Part shown: piece by piece, positions 7,089 to 14,619 of the stretch
Layout: each line of letters begins with the position of its first letter
How positions within the stretch are numbered: the stretch's first letter is position 1
Source of the DNA: an uncultured Campylobacter sp.
Lineage (GTDB): Bacteria; Campylobacterota; Campylobacteria; Campylobacterales; Campylobacteraceae
Length of the DNA stretch: 16,611 nucleotides
Assembly (NCBI RefSeq): GCF_937997465.1
Contig: NZ_CALKTQ010000037.1
Span: forward strand, 1 to 16,611
Direction: 5' to 3'
Notes under the pieces: model-generated
Database searches by the model: none
What the model was told of the DNA's origin: nothing
The model's input: the letters and a program-made list of their open reading frames with translations, nothing else
Translations under genes and position numbers: made by a program

Positions 7089-8182
7089 ATCTAATCAATG
7101 ATTTTCGCGATAAAGAGCTTATTTTAGCGCTTTCCAAACTCATCAAAAAAGAGAGCGTAAAGCCGCTAAATATCATGGAAATTTGCGGCGGACACACGCA
7201 CTCGATCATGAAATTTGGCCTGCCGCAGCTAGTTGGCGAACATATAAATTTCGTCCACGGCCCGGGCTGTCCCGTCTGCGTGATGCCAAGGAGCCGCATC
7301 GACGAGGCTATCAAGCTAGCCCAGATGCCAGGCGTGATCCTCTGCACTCTAGCCGATATGCTCAGAGTCCCAGGCTCCTCGACCAGCCTGCAAAAGCTGC
7401 GCGGCGAAGGTTGTGACATCAGAGCGCTATATAGCCCGCTAGACTGTATCAAAATCGCGCGCGAAAATCCCGAAAAGAGCGTGATATTTTTTGCGATCGG
7501 GTTTGAGACGACGACGCCTATGAGCGCAAATTTGGTCCAAAAAACGCTGGAGCTCGGGATAAAAAATCTATTTTTCCATATAAATCACGTTACGGTCCCC
7601 GCACCCGTGCGAGCGATCCTAAACGACGAAGACGTCAAGATCGACGCATTTTTGGGCCCTAGCCACGTGAGCGTGATCACGGGATATGGCATCTACGAGA
7701 GCATCGCGGCCGAGTATAAAAAGCCTATCGCGGTTAGCGGATTTGAGCCGCTTGATCTGATGGACGGCATCCTAAACCTCGTCCGCCAGCAAAACGCGGG
7801 CACGCACGAGGTCTATAACGAATACGCAAGAGTCGTCACGCGCGAGGGCAATCAAAAAGCAAAGGCGCTCATAGAGGAGTTTCTCGAGCCGTGCGATTTC
7901 TCGTGGCGCGGTCTTGGCGTGATCGCGCAAAGCGGTATGAAGCTGCGCTCCGAGTATGTGAAGCTTGACGCGAGAGTCAAATTTGACTGCAGCGTGCAAA
8001 GCAAAGGCGAGAGCAAGGCCTGTATCTGTCCTGAAATTTTACGCGGGCGAGCAAAGCCGTTTGACTGCAAAATTTTCGCCAAAGCCTGTACGCCAAAAAC
8101 CCCCGTGGGCTCGTGCATGGTCTCTAGCGAGGGCGCATGCGCGGCATACTACAAATACGGCGACATCAAAAGCGCGGGCTAA
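7085..8182 (+). CDS. hypD: Hydrogenase formation protein HypD
   Basis: HypD is an iron-sulfur scaffold that, with HypC, assembles the Fe(CN)2CO centre. The family's key cysteines are present: C34 in EICGGHTHS and C62/C65 in HGPGCPVC, matching the essential E. coli C41, C69 and C72. GFETTTP is at residues 139-145. The C-terminal part is cysteine-rich (C302, C313, C315, C328, C335, C344, C352) and would supply the [4Fe-4S] ligands. Length is normal at 365 residues. The start is GTG, overlapping the hypC TGA, with AAAGGA at 7073-7078; translation is probably coupled to hypC. One copy of the palindrome GTCAAATTTGAC lies within the gene at 7976-7987. Confidence 0.98.
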   Translation: MNLINDFRDKELILALSKLIKKESVKPLNIMEICGGHTHSIMKFGLPQLVGEHINFVHGPGCPVCVMPRSRIDEAIKLAQMPGVILCTLADMLRVPGSSTSLQKLRGEGCDIRALYSPLDCIKIARENPEKSVIFFAIGFETTTPMSANLVQKTLELGIKNLFFHINHVTVPAPVRAILNDEDVKIDAFLGPSHVSVITGYGIYESIAAEYKKPIAVSGFEPLDLMDGILNLVRQQNAGTHEVYNEYARVVTREGNQKAKALIEEFLEPCDFSWRGLGVIAQSGMKLRSEYVKLDARVKFDCSVQSKGESKACICPEILRGRAKPFDCKIFAKACTPKTPVGSCMVSSEGACAAYYKYGDIKSAG

Positions 8183-8194
8183 GAGGAGGCAAAT

Positions 8195-9244
8195 TTGAGC
8201 AAGATAATGCTAAGCCACGGCGGCGGCGGCGAGGAGATGAACTCGCTTATAAACGAGACGATTTTTAGGATATTTGATAATGAAATTTTGCGCGAGAGCA
8301 ACGATAGCGCGATACTAAATTTCAGCGATCTTTGTGCGGACGGGAGTGCTAAATGCTCGGCAAATTTGACGCCTAAATTTAACGGCAAACTAGCCTTTAG
8401 CACCGATAGTTTCGTGGTTACGCCGATATTTTTTAACGGCGGCGACATCGGCAAGATCGCCGCATGCGGCACCATAAACGACCTAGCCATGGTGGGTGCT
8501 GAGGCAAAGTACCTAAGCTGCGCGCTAATAGTCGAGGAGGGGCTTGAGCTTGCCGAGCTAGAGCGCGTGCTGGGCTCGCTAGCCGCCGTCGCTCGCGAAA
8601 ACGGCGTGCGGATCGTCTGCGGCGATACTAAGGTCGTACCGCGCGGCAAATGCGATAAAATTTTTATCAACACGAGCGGTATCGGCGAGATCGTCTGCGA
8701 GGGCGTGGAGCTAAAAAGCCTGCGCGCCGGCGCCAAAATCCTGATCTCTGGCGACGTGGGTAGGCACGGCGCGGTGGTACTGGCTAGCCGCGAGGAGCTT
8801 GATCTGCAAAGCGAGCTAAAAAGCGACTGCAAGGCGCTAGTGGGCGCGGTAAAGGCGCTGATTACTGGCGGCGTAAAGCCTCTTTGTATGCGCGACGCGA
8901 CGCGCGGCGGTCTCTCGGCGGTGTTAAACGAATGGGCAAAATTTAGCGGCCTAGACATCCTTGTACGCGAGGAGGATATCAAGGTTAGCGACGAAGTGAC
9001 GGGTGTTTGCGAGCTGTTTGGTTTTGAGCCGTATGAGCTAGCCAACGAGGGTACCTTCGTACTGGCCGTAGATGAAAAAGACGAGGCGCGCTCGCTTGAG
9101 ATTTTACGCAAATTTGACGCTAACGCAGCCTCGATCGGCGAGATATTAGGCGCCGCAAACGGCCGCGTCATCTTGCAAAACGCATACGGCTCGAAGCGCT
9201 TTTTAGAAGCGCCAAAGGGCGAGCTTTTGCCCAGGATATGCTAG
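8195..9244 (+). CDS. hypE: Carbamoyl-dehydratase HypE, hydrogenase maturation
   Basis: HypE, of the PurM/AIR synthetase-like ATPase family, accepts the carbamoyl group from HypF on its C-terminal cysteine and dehydrates it with ATP to thiocyanate, the cyanide donor. The protein (349 residues) ends in PRIC, so the acceptor cysteine is its last residue as required. LSHGGGGEEM is at the N-terminus, and STDSFVVTP, GGDIGKIAACGTINDLAM and RDATRGGLSAVLNEWA are further family motifs. The start is TTG at 8195, chosen because AGGAGG at 8184-8189 lies five bases upstream. The next Met codon, at 8207, is too far away and would cut into the conserved N-terminus. It begins 12 bases after the hypD stop. Confidence 0.97.
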   Translation: MSKIMLSHGGGGEEMNSLINETIFRIFDNEILRESNDSAILNFSDLCADGSAKCSANLTPKFNGKLAFSTDSFVVTPIFFNGGDIGKIAACGTINDLAMVGAEAKYLSCALIVEEGLELAELERVLGSLAAVARENGVRIVCGDTKVVPRGKCDKIFINTSGIGEIVCEGVELKSLRAGAKILISGDVGRHGAVVLASREELDLQSELKSDCKALVGAVKALITGGVKPLCMRDATRGGLSAVLNEWAKFSGLDILVREEDIKVSDEVTGVCELFGFEPYELANEGTFVLAVDEKDEARSLEILRKFDANAASIGEILGAANGRVILQNAYGSKRFLEAPKGELLPRIC

Positions 9245-9252
9245 GCGCGGCG

Positions 9253-9390
9253 ATGGCTAGATCAAATTTAGATGCGCTAGATTTTCGGGTTTGCGCGGCA
9301 CGAGAGCTGTCTCGCAAAAATTATCAAATTTACGCCCTAGACGCGTGTGTAAAAATAAAATCCGCTACGTCCGCAATCAAGGAAATCTGA
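9253..9390 (+). CDS. Possible 45-residue small ORF between hypE and hypA
   Basis: An ATG eight bases after the hypE stop opens a 45-codon frame whose TGA overlaps the hypA ATG by one base (TGATG), the same style of junction as hypB-hypC. The predicted peptide has no clear membrane helix or motif. It begins MARSNLDALDFRVC and has a basic, mixed C-terminal half (RKNYQIYALDACVKIKSA). The upstream sequence GGCGCGGCG is a poor ribosome binding site, so translation would depend on coupling to hypE. I do not recognise it. It may be an accidental frame in a 145-base spacer, or a leader cistron that couples hypA translation to hypE. Confidence 0.3.
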   Translation: MARSNLDALDFRVCAARELSRKNYQIYALDACVKIKSATSAIKEI

Positions 9391-9731
9391 TGCATGAACT
9401 AAGTATAGTCCAAAGCCTAGTCGCGCTTTGCGAGAAAAACGCCGCCGCAAACGGCGCAAAAGAGGTCGTACGCCTTGAGGTGCGTATCGGGCGGCTAAGC
9501 GGCGTCGAGCCTCACTATCTAGAAAGTGCATTTGAAGTCTATAAAACCGGCACGATCTGCGAAAATGCCGAGCTGGCAATTATCGTGCAAAACGTCGCCG
9601 TGGAGTGCAAAAGCTGCGGTTTTAGCGGCGAGCTAAGCGAAAACGACTTCACCTGTCCGGCCTGCGGTTCGCAGGAGCTTGAGGTCACGGGCGGCGAGGA
9701 TATGCACCTCATGCGCCTTGAGATGCGGTAA
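9390..9731 (+). CDS. hypA: Nickel metallochaperone HypA
   Basis: HypA binds nickel and, with HypB, loads it into the hydrogenase large subunit. In Helicobacter it also serves urease; no urease gene is visible here. The protein is 113 residues, normal for HypA. The start is the ATG giving MHELSIVQSL, because Met1-His2-Glu3 is the nickel site; an in-frame extension to a TTG at 9291 lacks conservation and is rejected. Zinc is held by two CX2C pairs, C73/C76 (CKSCG) and C89/C92 (CPACG). AAGGAAA at 9379-9385 is the ribosome binding site. It is the last gene of the operon and is followed by an intrinsic terminator. Having hypA at the 3' end, instead of before hypB, matches other Campylobacter arrangements as I recall them. 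Confidence 0.97.
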   Translation: MHELSIVQSLVALCEKNAAANGAKEVVRLEVRIGRLSGVEPHYLESAFEVYKTGTICENAELAIIVQNVAVECKSCGFSGELSENDFTCPACGSQELEVTGGEDMHLMRLEMR

Positions 9732-9745
9732 TTTTGCCACAAATT

Positions 9746-9783
9746 TTAGCTCAAATTTGATGTTTAAATTTGAGCTAATTTTT
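9746..9783 (+). terminator. Intrinsic terminator of the hyp operon
   Basis: TTAGCTCAAATTT (9746-9758) pairs perfectly over 13 bases with AAATTTGAGCTAA (9766-9778) around the loop GATGTTT, and TTTTT follows directly (9779-9783). It lies 14 bases after the hypA stop. The stem is itself built from the recurrent AAATTTGA word. Confidence 0.8.
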
Positions 9784-9831
9784 AAAATTTACTTCCAAAA
9801 ACGCGGCAAATTTGACGCATTTTCCACTCTT

Positions 9832-9837
9832 TAAAAT
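9832..9837 (+). promoter_or_regulatory. Possible -10 box for the 96-residue gene
   Basis: TAAAAT at 9832-9837 lies about 30 bases before the ATG at 9867. TTGACG at 9812-9817 could act as a -35, but the 14-base spacing is short. As the gene follows a terminator, some promoter is expected in this stretch. Confidence 0.35.
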
Positions 9838-9866
9838 ACGGCAAAATAAATTTAAAAAGAAACTAG

Positions 9867-10157
9867 ATGCCTAAATATTCATTTGAAACTATAGAGCAAA
9901 TGCTGCTAAAATGCGTCCTTGAGGGCGGCGAGCCGGAGCTTAGCTTTCGACTGCGCGGCGCAGAGTACATGATCATCGCCTATGTGGATCGCTGTTCGTT
10001 TCAAAGATGCGCGGACGAATCCGGCGCAAACTCGAGCGGCGAGCGGTATTTCGCCACGCTGCAAGAACTCTACGCCGCGCCGCAGATAGACGGATGCTCG
10101 CTAGAGGAGCTTTGGAGCGAGGCCGATAAGTTTTACTGCTTTGATTTTGAACTGTGA
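9867..10157 (+). CDS. Small acidic protein of unknown function (96 aa)
   Basis: I do not recognise this protein. It is soluble and acidic, with no signal peptide or membrane helix. It starts MPKYSFETIEQMLLKC and has a beta-rich looking centre (ELSFRLRGAEYMIIAYVD), four cysteines that are not in metal-binding pairs, and an acidic C-terminal helix (SLEELWSEADKFYCFDFEL). Codon use is like that of the neighbours. The ribosome binding site is weak (AAAAAGA at 9854-9860). It lies between the hyp terminator and another small unknown gene 68 bases downstream, possibly cotranscribed with it. A cytoplasmic binding or immunity-like protein would fit the size and acidity, but nothing here proves it. Confidence 0.75.
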   Translation: MPKYSFETIEQMLLKCVLEGGEPELSFRLRGAEYMIIAYVDRCSFQRCADESGANSSGERYFATLQELYAAPQIDGCSLEELWSEADKFYCFDFEL

Positions 10158-10160
10158 GAT

Positions 10161-10195
10161 TTTATCCGGCGGCGTAGGCAAAATGCGCGGATAAA
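10161..10195. repeat. 8-bp inverted repeat between the two small genes
   Basis: TTTATCCG (10161-10168) and CGGATAAA (10188-10195) are perfect inverted arms with a 19-base spacer. It starts three bases after the upstream stop. No U-run follows, so a weak attenuator or a chance repeat are both possible. Confidence 0.35.
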
Positions 10196-10225
10196 TTTGA
10201 ACTAAATAAATTTGAAAGGAAATAA

Positions 10226-10708
10226 GTGGCTTCTGCTTGGAATTACAGCGCGAAAGAGTGCAGCGCGGACGGTAAATTTAGCGCGGAATTTGAAGGTCAT
10301 GAGATAGCCATGGGCGCGCCGAGTTTGGGCGAACTACGGCTTTACGCGAGAGCTGAGGCACAAGGTTTAAATTTGAAGCGCGAAGAAAGCGAGAGCGAAA
10401 ACGTAAAATTTAGCCAAAGCGGCGAGATTGATCAAATTTTACTTAGCGAGCAGGCTACGGCGTGTTTTACGTTTTCGGACGATTCGCGGTTTTTGGCATT
10501 TGCCGAGTGGACGGCCGATAAAATGCAGCTCGTAAAGGTGCTGCGGCTAGCGGATATGAGCCTAAAAACCGTTGACGGACTCCAAAGAGTTGTGGAGTTT
10601 TTATCTTTTAGGGACGGTTTGCTGGAGATTTTGGACTCGCCGATTTTTATGCCTGAAAGCTTTTGGGTGGACGTTCGCGAGCTTTTTGACGATGAGATCA
10701 AAAGCTAA
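10226..10708 (+). CDS. Acidic protein of unknown function (160 aa), WD40/PD40-like strand motif
   Basis: Soluble, acidic and without a signal peptide. The start is GTG with GAAAGGA at 10214-10220 upstream. Two stretches look conserved in style: GHEIAMGAPSLGELRLY (residues 24-40) and FSDDSRFLAFAEW (about 83-95). The latter has the S-x-D-S-R-x-L-A-x-x-x-W pattern of a beta-propeller blade (PD40/WD40-like), but only one such unit is obvious in 160 residues. I recall similar small proteins annotated as hypothetical in other bacteria, but cannot name the family. It is the second of two small acidic genes after the hyp operon and runs toward the minus-strand AsmA-like gene. Confidence 0.75.
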   Translation: MASAWNYSAKECSADGKFSAEFEGHEIAMGAPSLGELRLYARAEAQGLNLKREESESENVKFSQSGEIDQILLSEQATACFTFSDDSRFLAFAEWTADKMQLVKVLRLADMSLKTVDGLQRVVEFLSFRDGLLEILDSPIFMPESFWVDVRELFDDEIKS

Positions 10709-11157
10709 ATTTGACGCCGTAAAACGTCCGAGCCGCTAGCGATAAAATTTAACGATAAACCGCAATCTAGGCAAGATAGCGCCGAGCGCTAAAACTAGCC
10801 GTAAATTTGTAAAAAGCATACAAAAATCTACAGTCGGCGCGCTAATTTTATAGTGGCCGTTTTTTGCCTTGAGCGCGTTTGGCGCGTCTGCGTACTGTAT
10901 CTACACCTGGTTTATCTTGCTAGCTTTGGCGCCGTTTTTATCAAATTTGACGCGGGCGCGATTTTTTTTATTTTGCGGTGCGTGATTAGGTATGGCGCTC
11001 ATGCTTGCCGTTCAAAAATAGCAAAGAGCGCAAATTTGATTAAATTTGTCGGGAGTACGCGAGTGCCGCTTATGCAGATGAACGGCGCAGAGTATCAAAT
11101 TTGGCTTCAAATTTAACCCGCAAACTAGCGGCGCAGACGCCTGAAATCTCGTCAAAT
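10709..11157. other. 449-base region without a convincing gene
   Basis: This spacer separates two converging transcripts. It holds six or more copies of the AAATTTGA word, a small GC hairpin (TAGCGC-CGA-GCGCTA, 10777-10791) without a U-run, and a run of T around 10962-10969. A plus-strand frame from a GTG at 10853 to 11116 has no protein-like composition that I trust. Another frame, 10854-10985, reads like a short membrane segment and is listed separately. No strong terminator is visible for either flanking gene. The region may be a decayed gene or plain spacer. Confidence 0.6.
10869..10985 (+). other. Possible membrane-peptide ORF or gene remnant
   Basis: From TTG 10869 to TGA 10985 this frame encodes 38 residues. 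They include one clear hydrophobic helix (AYCIYTWFILLALAPFL) followed by basic residues (NLTRAR), a positive-inside pattern. The frame is open back to a stop at 10851. There is no good ribosome binding site and no ATG. It could be a small membrane protein, a remnant of a longer gene, or a chance product of T-rich DNA. Confidence 0.15.
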
Positions 11158-13707
11158 TTACTCAAATATCAAAAACGGCGCTTCAAGTACGTTTCTGATT
11201 ATTTTAAACGGCGAGAGTAGCGCGTCTTGCAGGATTTGCGTCGAGTACTGCGGCTTTTGCAGCGTTCCGCGCACCTTGATGACTGTCGAGAGCGTGCGGT
11301 CTTTGCCCAGCACGATCTGATTTATGAGCGGGATTTTGTCGATGATGGAGCTAGCGTCCTTTAGCAGCTTTAGCTCCAGATCCACGTCGATCTCTTTGGT
11401 CGCGAGATTTATCGTACCGTGTCCTCCGATATCGGCGCTCGAGCTCTCTAGCTCGATGGCTAGGAATTTTAATACATCGCCCTTTTTCTCAAATAAAATT
11501 TTGCCAAATTTCACGGGATACCCGTCCGCGCCGAAATCCGGCGTCTTAAACACGAGCAGGGACGGCACGGAGTTTAAAAACGTCAGAAGCTGGTTGTAAA
11601 ACGTATAGTCTTTTAGCGTGGCGCCGATCAGCCTTACTTCGCCTTTGAATTCATCGGTGCTAGCGCCTAAAACGCGCATTTTAAAGCTGCCGCTCTCAAA
11701 GCTTTTGATGTTAAAGATCGAGTTGATAAACTCGCCTCTGATATCGTTTGCCCACATTTCAAATTTTTTGTTCGATTTTACGAGCGAAAAGTTGCCGCGA
11801 GCGGGTTTGGCATCAAATCTCACCGTCCCGCCCGCACTCTGACCGCTGTAGGCTAGCAGGTCTAGAGTTGCGTTGAAATCATTTAAAATCAGCTTCGAAC
11901 CCTTGGCCTCAAACTCGATGTCGCCGTCCTTTTCGCTCAAATTTTCTCCACCGCTAAGCGCCAGATCAAGCTCCTTTATAAAAAGCTCCGTTTTGCCGCC
12001 CGAGATTTTGAAATTTAACCCGCCGCTTTTGCTCTTGCCCGTTGCGCCCTTTGCGTTTACGTCGATGGTAAAGCTATCGGCGTCGTACGGCGAGCCGTCT
12101 TTTTTGAGTAGCGGCGTTTCAAATTTGACGCCGTTAGCCTCGATGCTAAGATTTTCAAAATCCTTGGTTTTTATATTTACGCCGCCTTCAGAGATTTGTA
12201 GGCTTTTTAGCAGCGGCGAGTAGGGCAGCAGATCGCGCGCGTCGGGTAAATTTATCTCGTTTTGCGCGCCGAATCTTAAACCTACGGCGGCGGGCGAAGC
12301 GATATCTAGCTTCGTATCCTTGCCGCTAAAATCAAGCTTAGCCGCAAACGGCGTCGCGCCCAGTTTTAAAATTTCGCTCTTACCAAATGCCAAATTTAGC
12401 CCTTTTAGCGTGCCGTTTATGTCGCCTGCGAGCTTTCCAAGATCGAGATTTACCGCCGCGTCCGCGCTAAAAAAATCCATCCCCGTGTTTTTTGCATTTA
12501 CCTTTAGCTTGTCGTTTAAAAGCTCGACGTCTGCGGTATCTATGTTAAATTTAGCACCCGCGATCAGAGTTTGCCCGCCGGTGATCTTAAATTTGCCCTT
12601 AGGCGTCACTTCTAGAGGATCAAATTTGATATCAAGCGCAAGTTTGGCGTCTGTTTTGCCGCTTAGCTGCTCGACGGGAACTTCGATATCGTAGGCTTTT
12701 AGTATGGAGTTTACGCTTTTGTCGTAGATGGCCGAGGTTTGCAAATTTAGCGTGAGTCCCGCGCCTTTTTCCTCGAAAATTTTATAGATTTCAAGACTGC
12801 TTCCATTTAAATTTTTGCCTTGCCATTTTGGATTTTTTAGCGTGAAAAATAGCGAGCCTTTCTTTAGCTCAACATCGACTCCCTCGGCTGTGGCGGCGGG
12901 TAGTTTTTCATGAAATTTAACCTTTACGTTTTTAGAAAATCCCTGCGCGCTAAGCTCGTTCAGATATGGTTCTTGCTTGTCTAAGTCAAATCTACCCCGA
13001 AGCGATTTTACGAAGTAGTTATCCGCCGTAATGTAGCCGTAGATCCAGCTTTTTATCTCTTTATCTAGCCCCGTTTTTGCGCCCAGCTCGTCCATAAAGC
13101 CTCTTAGGCTCGTCGCGTTTATGTCGCTTAGTTCGTATGTTAGCTCGCTTTTTTTGAGATTTACGGTAGCATTTCCGTTTAGCTCGTGGCTAGAAAACGT
13201 GCCGTTAAAATCGTAAATTTGACGCCTCAAATCGGCATTGCTAACGCCGCTTAAAGTGATGTTAAAGTCCTTAAACTCGAGTAGATAGATATTTGCAGTT
13301 ATACCATCCTCGGTATCTTTGAAATTTGAGCTAACCGCCAAAAACGGGCTATCTAGATAAAAAACGTCGTCTCTGTAAAATAGCGTGGACTCGCTGTTTA
13401 AAAATTTGACGCGTTCGAGTAAGATTTCGTCAAACAGTCTATCGATCCAGACGATGTTTTTGGAGAGGTCAAGTAGCGTTTCCTCGGAGCTATCCTTGGC
13501 GCTTTGTTTAGGTATCTCTATATTTTTCGCGCGTAAAATTATTTTTTTATCGAGTTTTATATATAATTGCTCTATTTTAAAGTCGCCCGCGTCGATATTT
13601 TCTATCATGGCGCCGTGTTTTAGGACGGCTATAAAAATGACGAATATCAAAACCGCGGGGATCAAAATGCGCCAAATTTTCTTCATTATCAGCGAGATGA
13701 TTTTCAT
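11158..13707 (-). CDS. AsmA/YhdP-like (DUF3971-type) envelope protein
   Basis: A large envelope protein of 849 residues with one N-terminal membrane helix (about residues 11-28, RILIPAVLIFVIFIAVL) and a long periplasmic part made of repeating beta-strand units rich in D, N, K, G and S, as in AsmA-family bridge-like lipid transfer proteins. The C-terminal region (SSADIGGHGTINLATKEIDVDLELKLL and IPLINQIVLG) is the AsmA C-terminal type shared with YhdP and DUF3971 proteins. It is shorter than E. coli YhdP (about 1266 residues). The likely role is phospholipid movement toward, or homeostasis of, the outer membrane. The start is uncertain: Met at 13705-13707 or Met8 at 13684-13686; neither has a strong ribosome binding site. 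It is divergent from mltG, with the 5' ends interlocked. Confidence 0.85.
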   Translation of the reverse strand: MKIISLIMKKIWRILIPAVLIFVIFIAVLKHGAMIENIDAGDFKIEQLYIKLDKKIILRAKNIEIPKQSAKDSSEETLLDLSKNIVWIDRLFDEILLERVKFLNSESTLFYRDDVFYLDSPFLAVSSNFKDTEDGITANIYLLEFKDFNITLSGVSNADLRRQIYDFNGTFSSHELNGNATVNLKKSELTYELSDINATSLRGFMDELGAKTGLDKEIKSWIYGYITADNYFVKSLRGRFDLDKQEPYLNELSAQGFSKNVKVKFHEKLPAATAEGVDVELKKGSLFFTLKNPKWQGKNLNGSSLEIYKIFEEKGAGLTLNLQTSAIYDKSVNSILKAYDIEVPVEQLSGKTDAKLALDIKFDPLEVTPKGKFKITGGQTLIAGAKFNIDTADVELLNDKLKVNAKNTGMDFFSADAAVNLDLGKLAGDINGTLKGLNLAFGKSEILKLGATPFAAKLDFSGKDTKLDIASPAAVGLRFGAQNEINLPDARDLLPYSPLLKSLQISEGGVNIKTKDFENLSIEANGVKFETPLLKKDGSPYDADSFTIDVNAKGATGKSKSGGLNFKISGGKTELFIKELDLALSGGENLSEKDGDIEFEAKGSKLILNDFNATLDLLAYSGQSAGGTVRFDAKPARGNFSLVKSNKKFEMWANDIRGEFINSIFNIKSFESGSFKMRVLGASTDEFKGEVRLIGATLKDYTFYNQLLTFLNSVPSLLVFKTPDFGADGYPVKFGKILFEKKGDVLKFLAIELESSSADIGGHGTINLATKEIDVDLELKLLKDASSIIDKIPLINQIVLGKDRTLSTVIKVRGTLQKPQYSTQILQDALLSPFKIIRNVLEAPFLIFE
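13541..13567 (+). promoter_or_regulatory. Promoter for mltG inside the AsmA-like gene
   Basis: A perfect TATAAT at 13562-13567, preceded by ATTTTTTTAT (13541-13550), faces mltG. A start near 13574 would leave a leader of about 90 bases. It lies antisense within the first 50 codons of the AsmA-like gene, the only place it can be, since the two genes have no free space between them. Confidence 0.55.
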
Positions 13708-14599
13708 ATTTTTTCTGAGCTTTCTTGTTTATCTTAGCCGCCCGGTGAGCGTGAGCGAGGTCATTTTCGTGCCTCAGGGCAGTACGCTCGCGATTATATC
13801 ATATCTAAGCGAAAAAAATACGGACGCAAATAAATTAGACGCCGTGATCTTGCGCGCTATGGGGCACGTGCAAGCAGGCTGGATAGACCTGGGCGCGGCA
13901 AAGCTTAGCAAGCTTGATTTTTTATACAAGCTCACGACCGCAAAAGCGGCCCTAACGCAAATAACGTTGATTCCGGGCGAAACGACGGCCGTATTTTTAC
14001 AAGAGGTCGCAAAAAAGCTAAATTTGAGCGAGGCGAAGTTAAATGAATTTTACGCCAAATTTGCCCCGCTAGAGGACGGCTTTTTGGTGCCTGAAACCTA
14101 CAAGGTGCCCCTTGGCGTAAACGAAGAGCAGCTAGCCGCGCATCTGGTAAATTTATCTAAAAAATCCCACGAAAAAACGGCTACCGAGCTACTTGGAAAC
14201 TACGACGAAAAGCGCTGGAGCGAGTATCTCGTGACGGCCTCGGTTGTGCAAAAAGAGGCGGCAAATGAGGATGAGATGCCGCTTGTGGCCTCCGTCATCC
14301 AAAACCGCCTAAAAAAGGGCATGAAGCTGCAAATGGACGGCACGCTAAACTACGGGCTGCATTCGCACGAGACGGTCACGGCCGAGCGCATACGAAGCGA
14401 TAAGAGCAAATTTAACACCTATCTAAACGAAGGCCTGCCGCCAAGTCCCGTCTGCACCGTTGGGATAGCTGCGATCAGGGCGGCGATAAGGCCCGCGCAG
14501 AGCGAGTTTTTGTACTTCGTTCGCGATAAAAAGACGGGCAAGCATAAATTTAGCGTAACCTACGAGGAGCATGTGGGCGCGATAAATTCCCAAAAATAG
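13667..14599 (+). CDS. mltG: Endolytic murein transglycosylase MltG
   Basis: MltG (YceG family) is an inner-membrane lytic transglycosylase that cuts nascent peptidoglycan strands and so limits their length. An N-terminal membrane helix (IFFIISEMIFIFFLSFLVYL) is followed by a LysM-like segment (VSEVIFVPQGSTLAIISYL) and the catalytic domain. The likely catalytic Glu is residue 197 in VVQKEA (E. coli E218 in IVEKE), encoded at 14255-14257. VASVIQNRLKKGMKLQMDGT and GLPPSPVCTVGIAAI are typical downstream motifs. I chose ATG 13667, with GGGGA at 13657-13661, giving 310 residues against about 340 in E. coli. ATG 13697 is possible but would shorten the membrane helix; ATG 13637 is also in frame. It overlaps the 5' end of the divergent AsmA-like gene. 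icd follows after 64 bases. Confidence 0.94.
   Translation: MRQIFFIISEMIFIFFLSFLVYLSRPVSVSEVIFVPQGSTLAIISYLSEKNTDANKLDAVILRAMGHVQAGWIDLGAAKLSKLDFLYKLTTAKAALTQITLIPGETTAVFLQEVAKKLNLSEAKLNEFYAKFAPLEDGFLVPETYKVPLGVNEEQLAAHLVNLSKKSHEKTATELLGNYDEKRWSEYLVTASVVQKEAANEDEMPLVASVIQNRLKKGMKLQMDGTLNYGLHSHETVTAERIRSDKSKFNTYLNEGLPPSPVCTVGIAAIRAAIRPAQSEFLYFVRDKKTGKHKFSVTYEEHVGAINSQK
13793..13801 (-). promoter_or_regulatory. Extended -10 promoter for the AsmA-like gene, inside mltG
   Basis: On the minus strand this reads TGATATAAT, an extended -10 (TG-n-TATAAT). Transcription would begin near 13786, about 80 bases before the AsmA-like start. It lies within the mltG coding sequence. It is a pattern match only; -35 identity is unclear, as is common in this group. 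Confidence 0.45.
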
Positions 14600-14619
14600 C
14601 CTATCAAAAGGCATTTTAA

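Noticed and set aside
8179..9171. A 330-codon open frame on the minus strand opposite hypE
   Set aside because: Its product is serine-, proline- and alanine-rich without motifs, and it lies fully antisense to the well-supported hypE. This is typical of a codon-bias shadow.
9291..9389. In-frame N-terminal extension of hypA to a TTG
   Set aside because: HypA needs the N-terminal MHE nickel site, and a ribosome binding site precedes the ATG at 9390. The extension lacks any conserved sequence.
10777..10791. Hairpin TAGCGC-CGA-GCGCTA as a terminator
   Set aside because: Only six pairs with a three-base loop and no following U-run in either direction.
10853..11116. 87-codon frame starting with GTG
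   Set aside because: No ribosome binding site, no recognisable protein pattern, odd Cys/Arg/Trp-rich composition, and repeated AAATTTGA words. Another frame over the same bases looks more protein-like.
13385..13666. Upstream in-frame extension of mltG
   Set aside because: It lies antisense to the AsmA-like coding sequence, and the membrane helix expected at the MltG N-terminus begins only after 13667.
13385..14599. AsmA-like gene and mltG as a toxin-antitoxin or sense-antisense coding pair
   Set aside because: Both proteins are recognisable envelope families; only the short 5' ends overlap.
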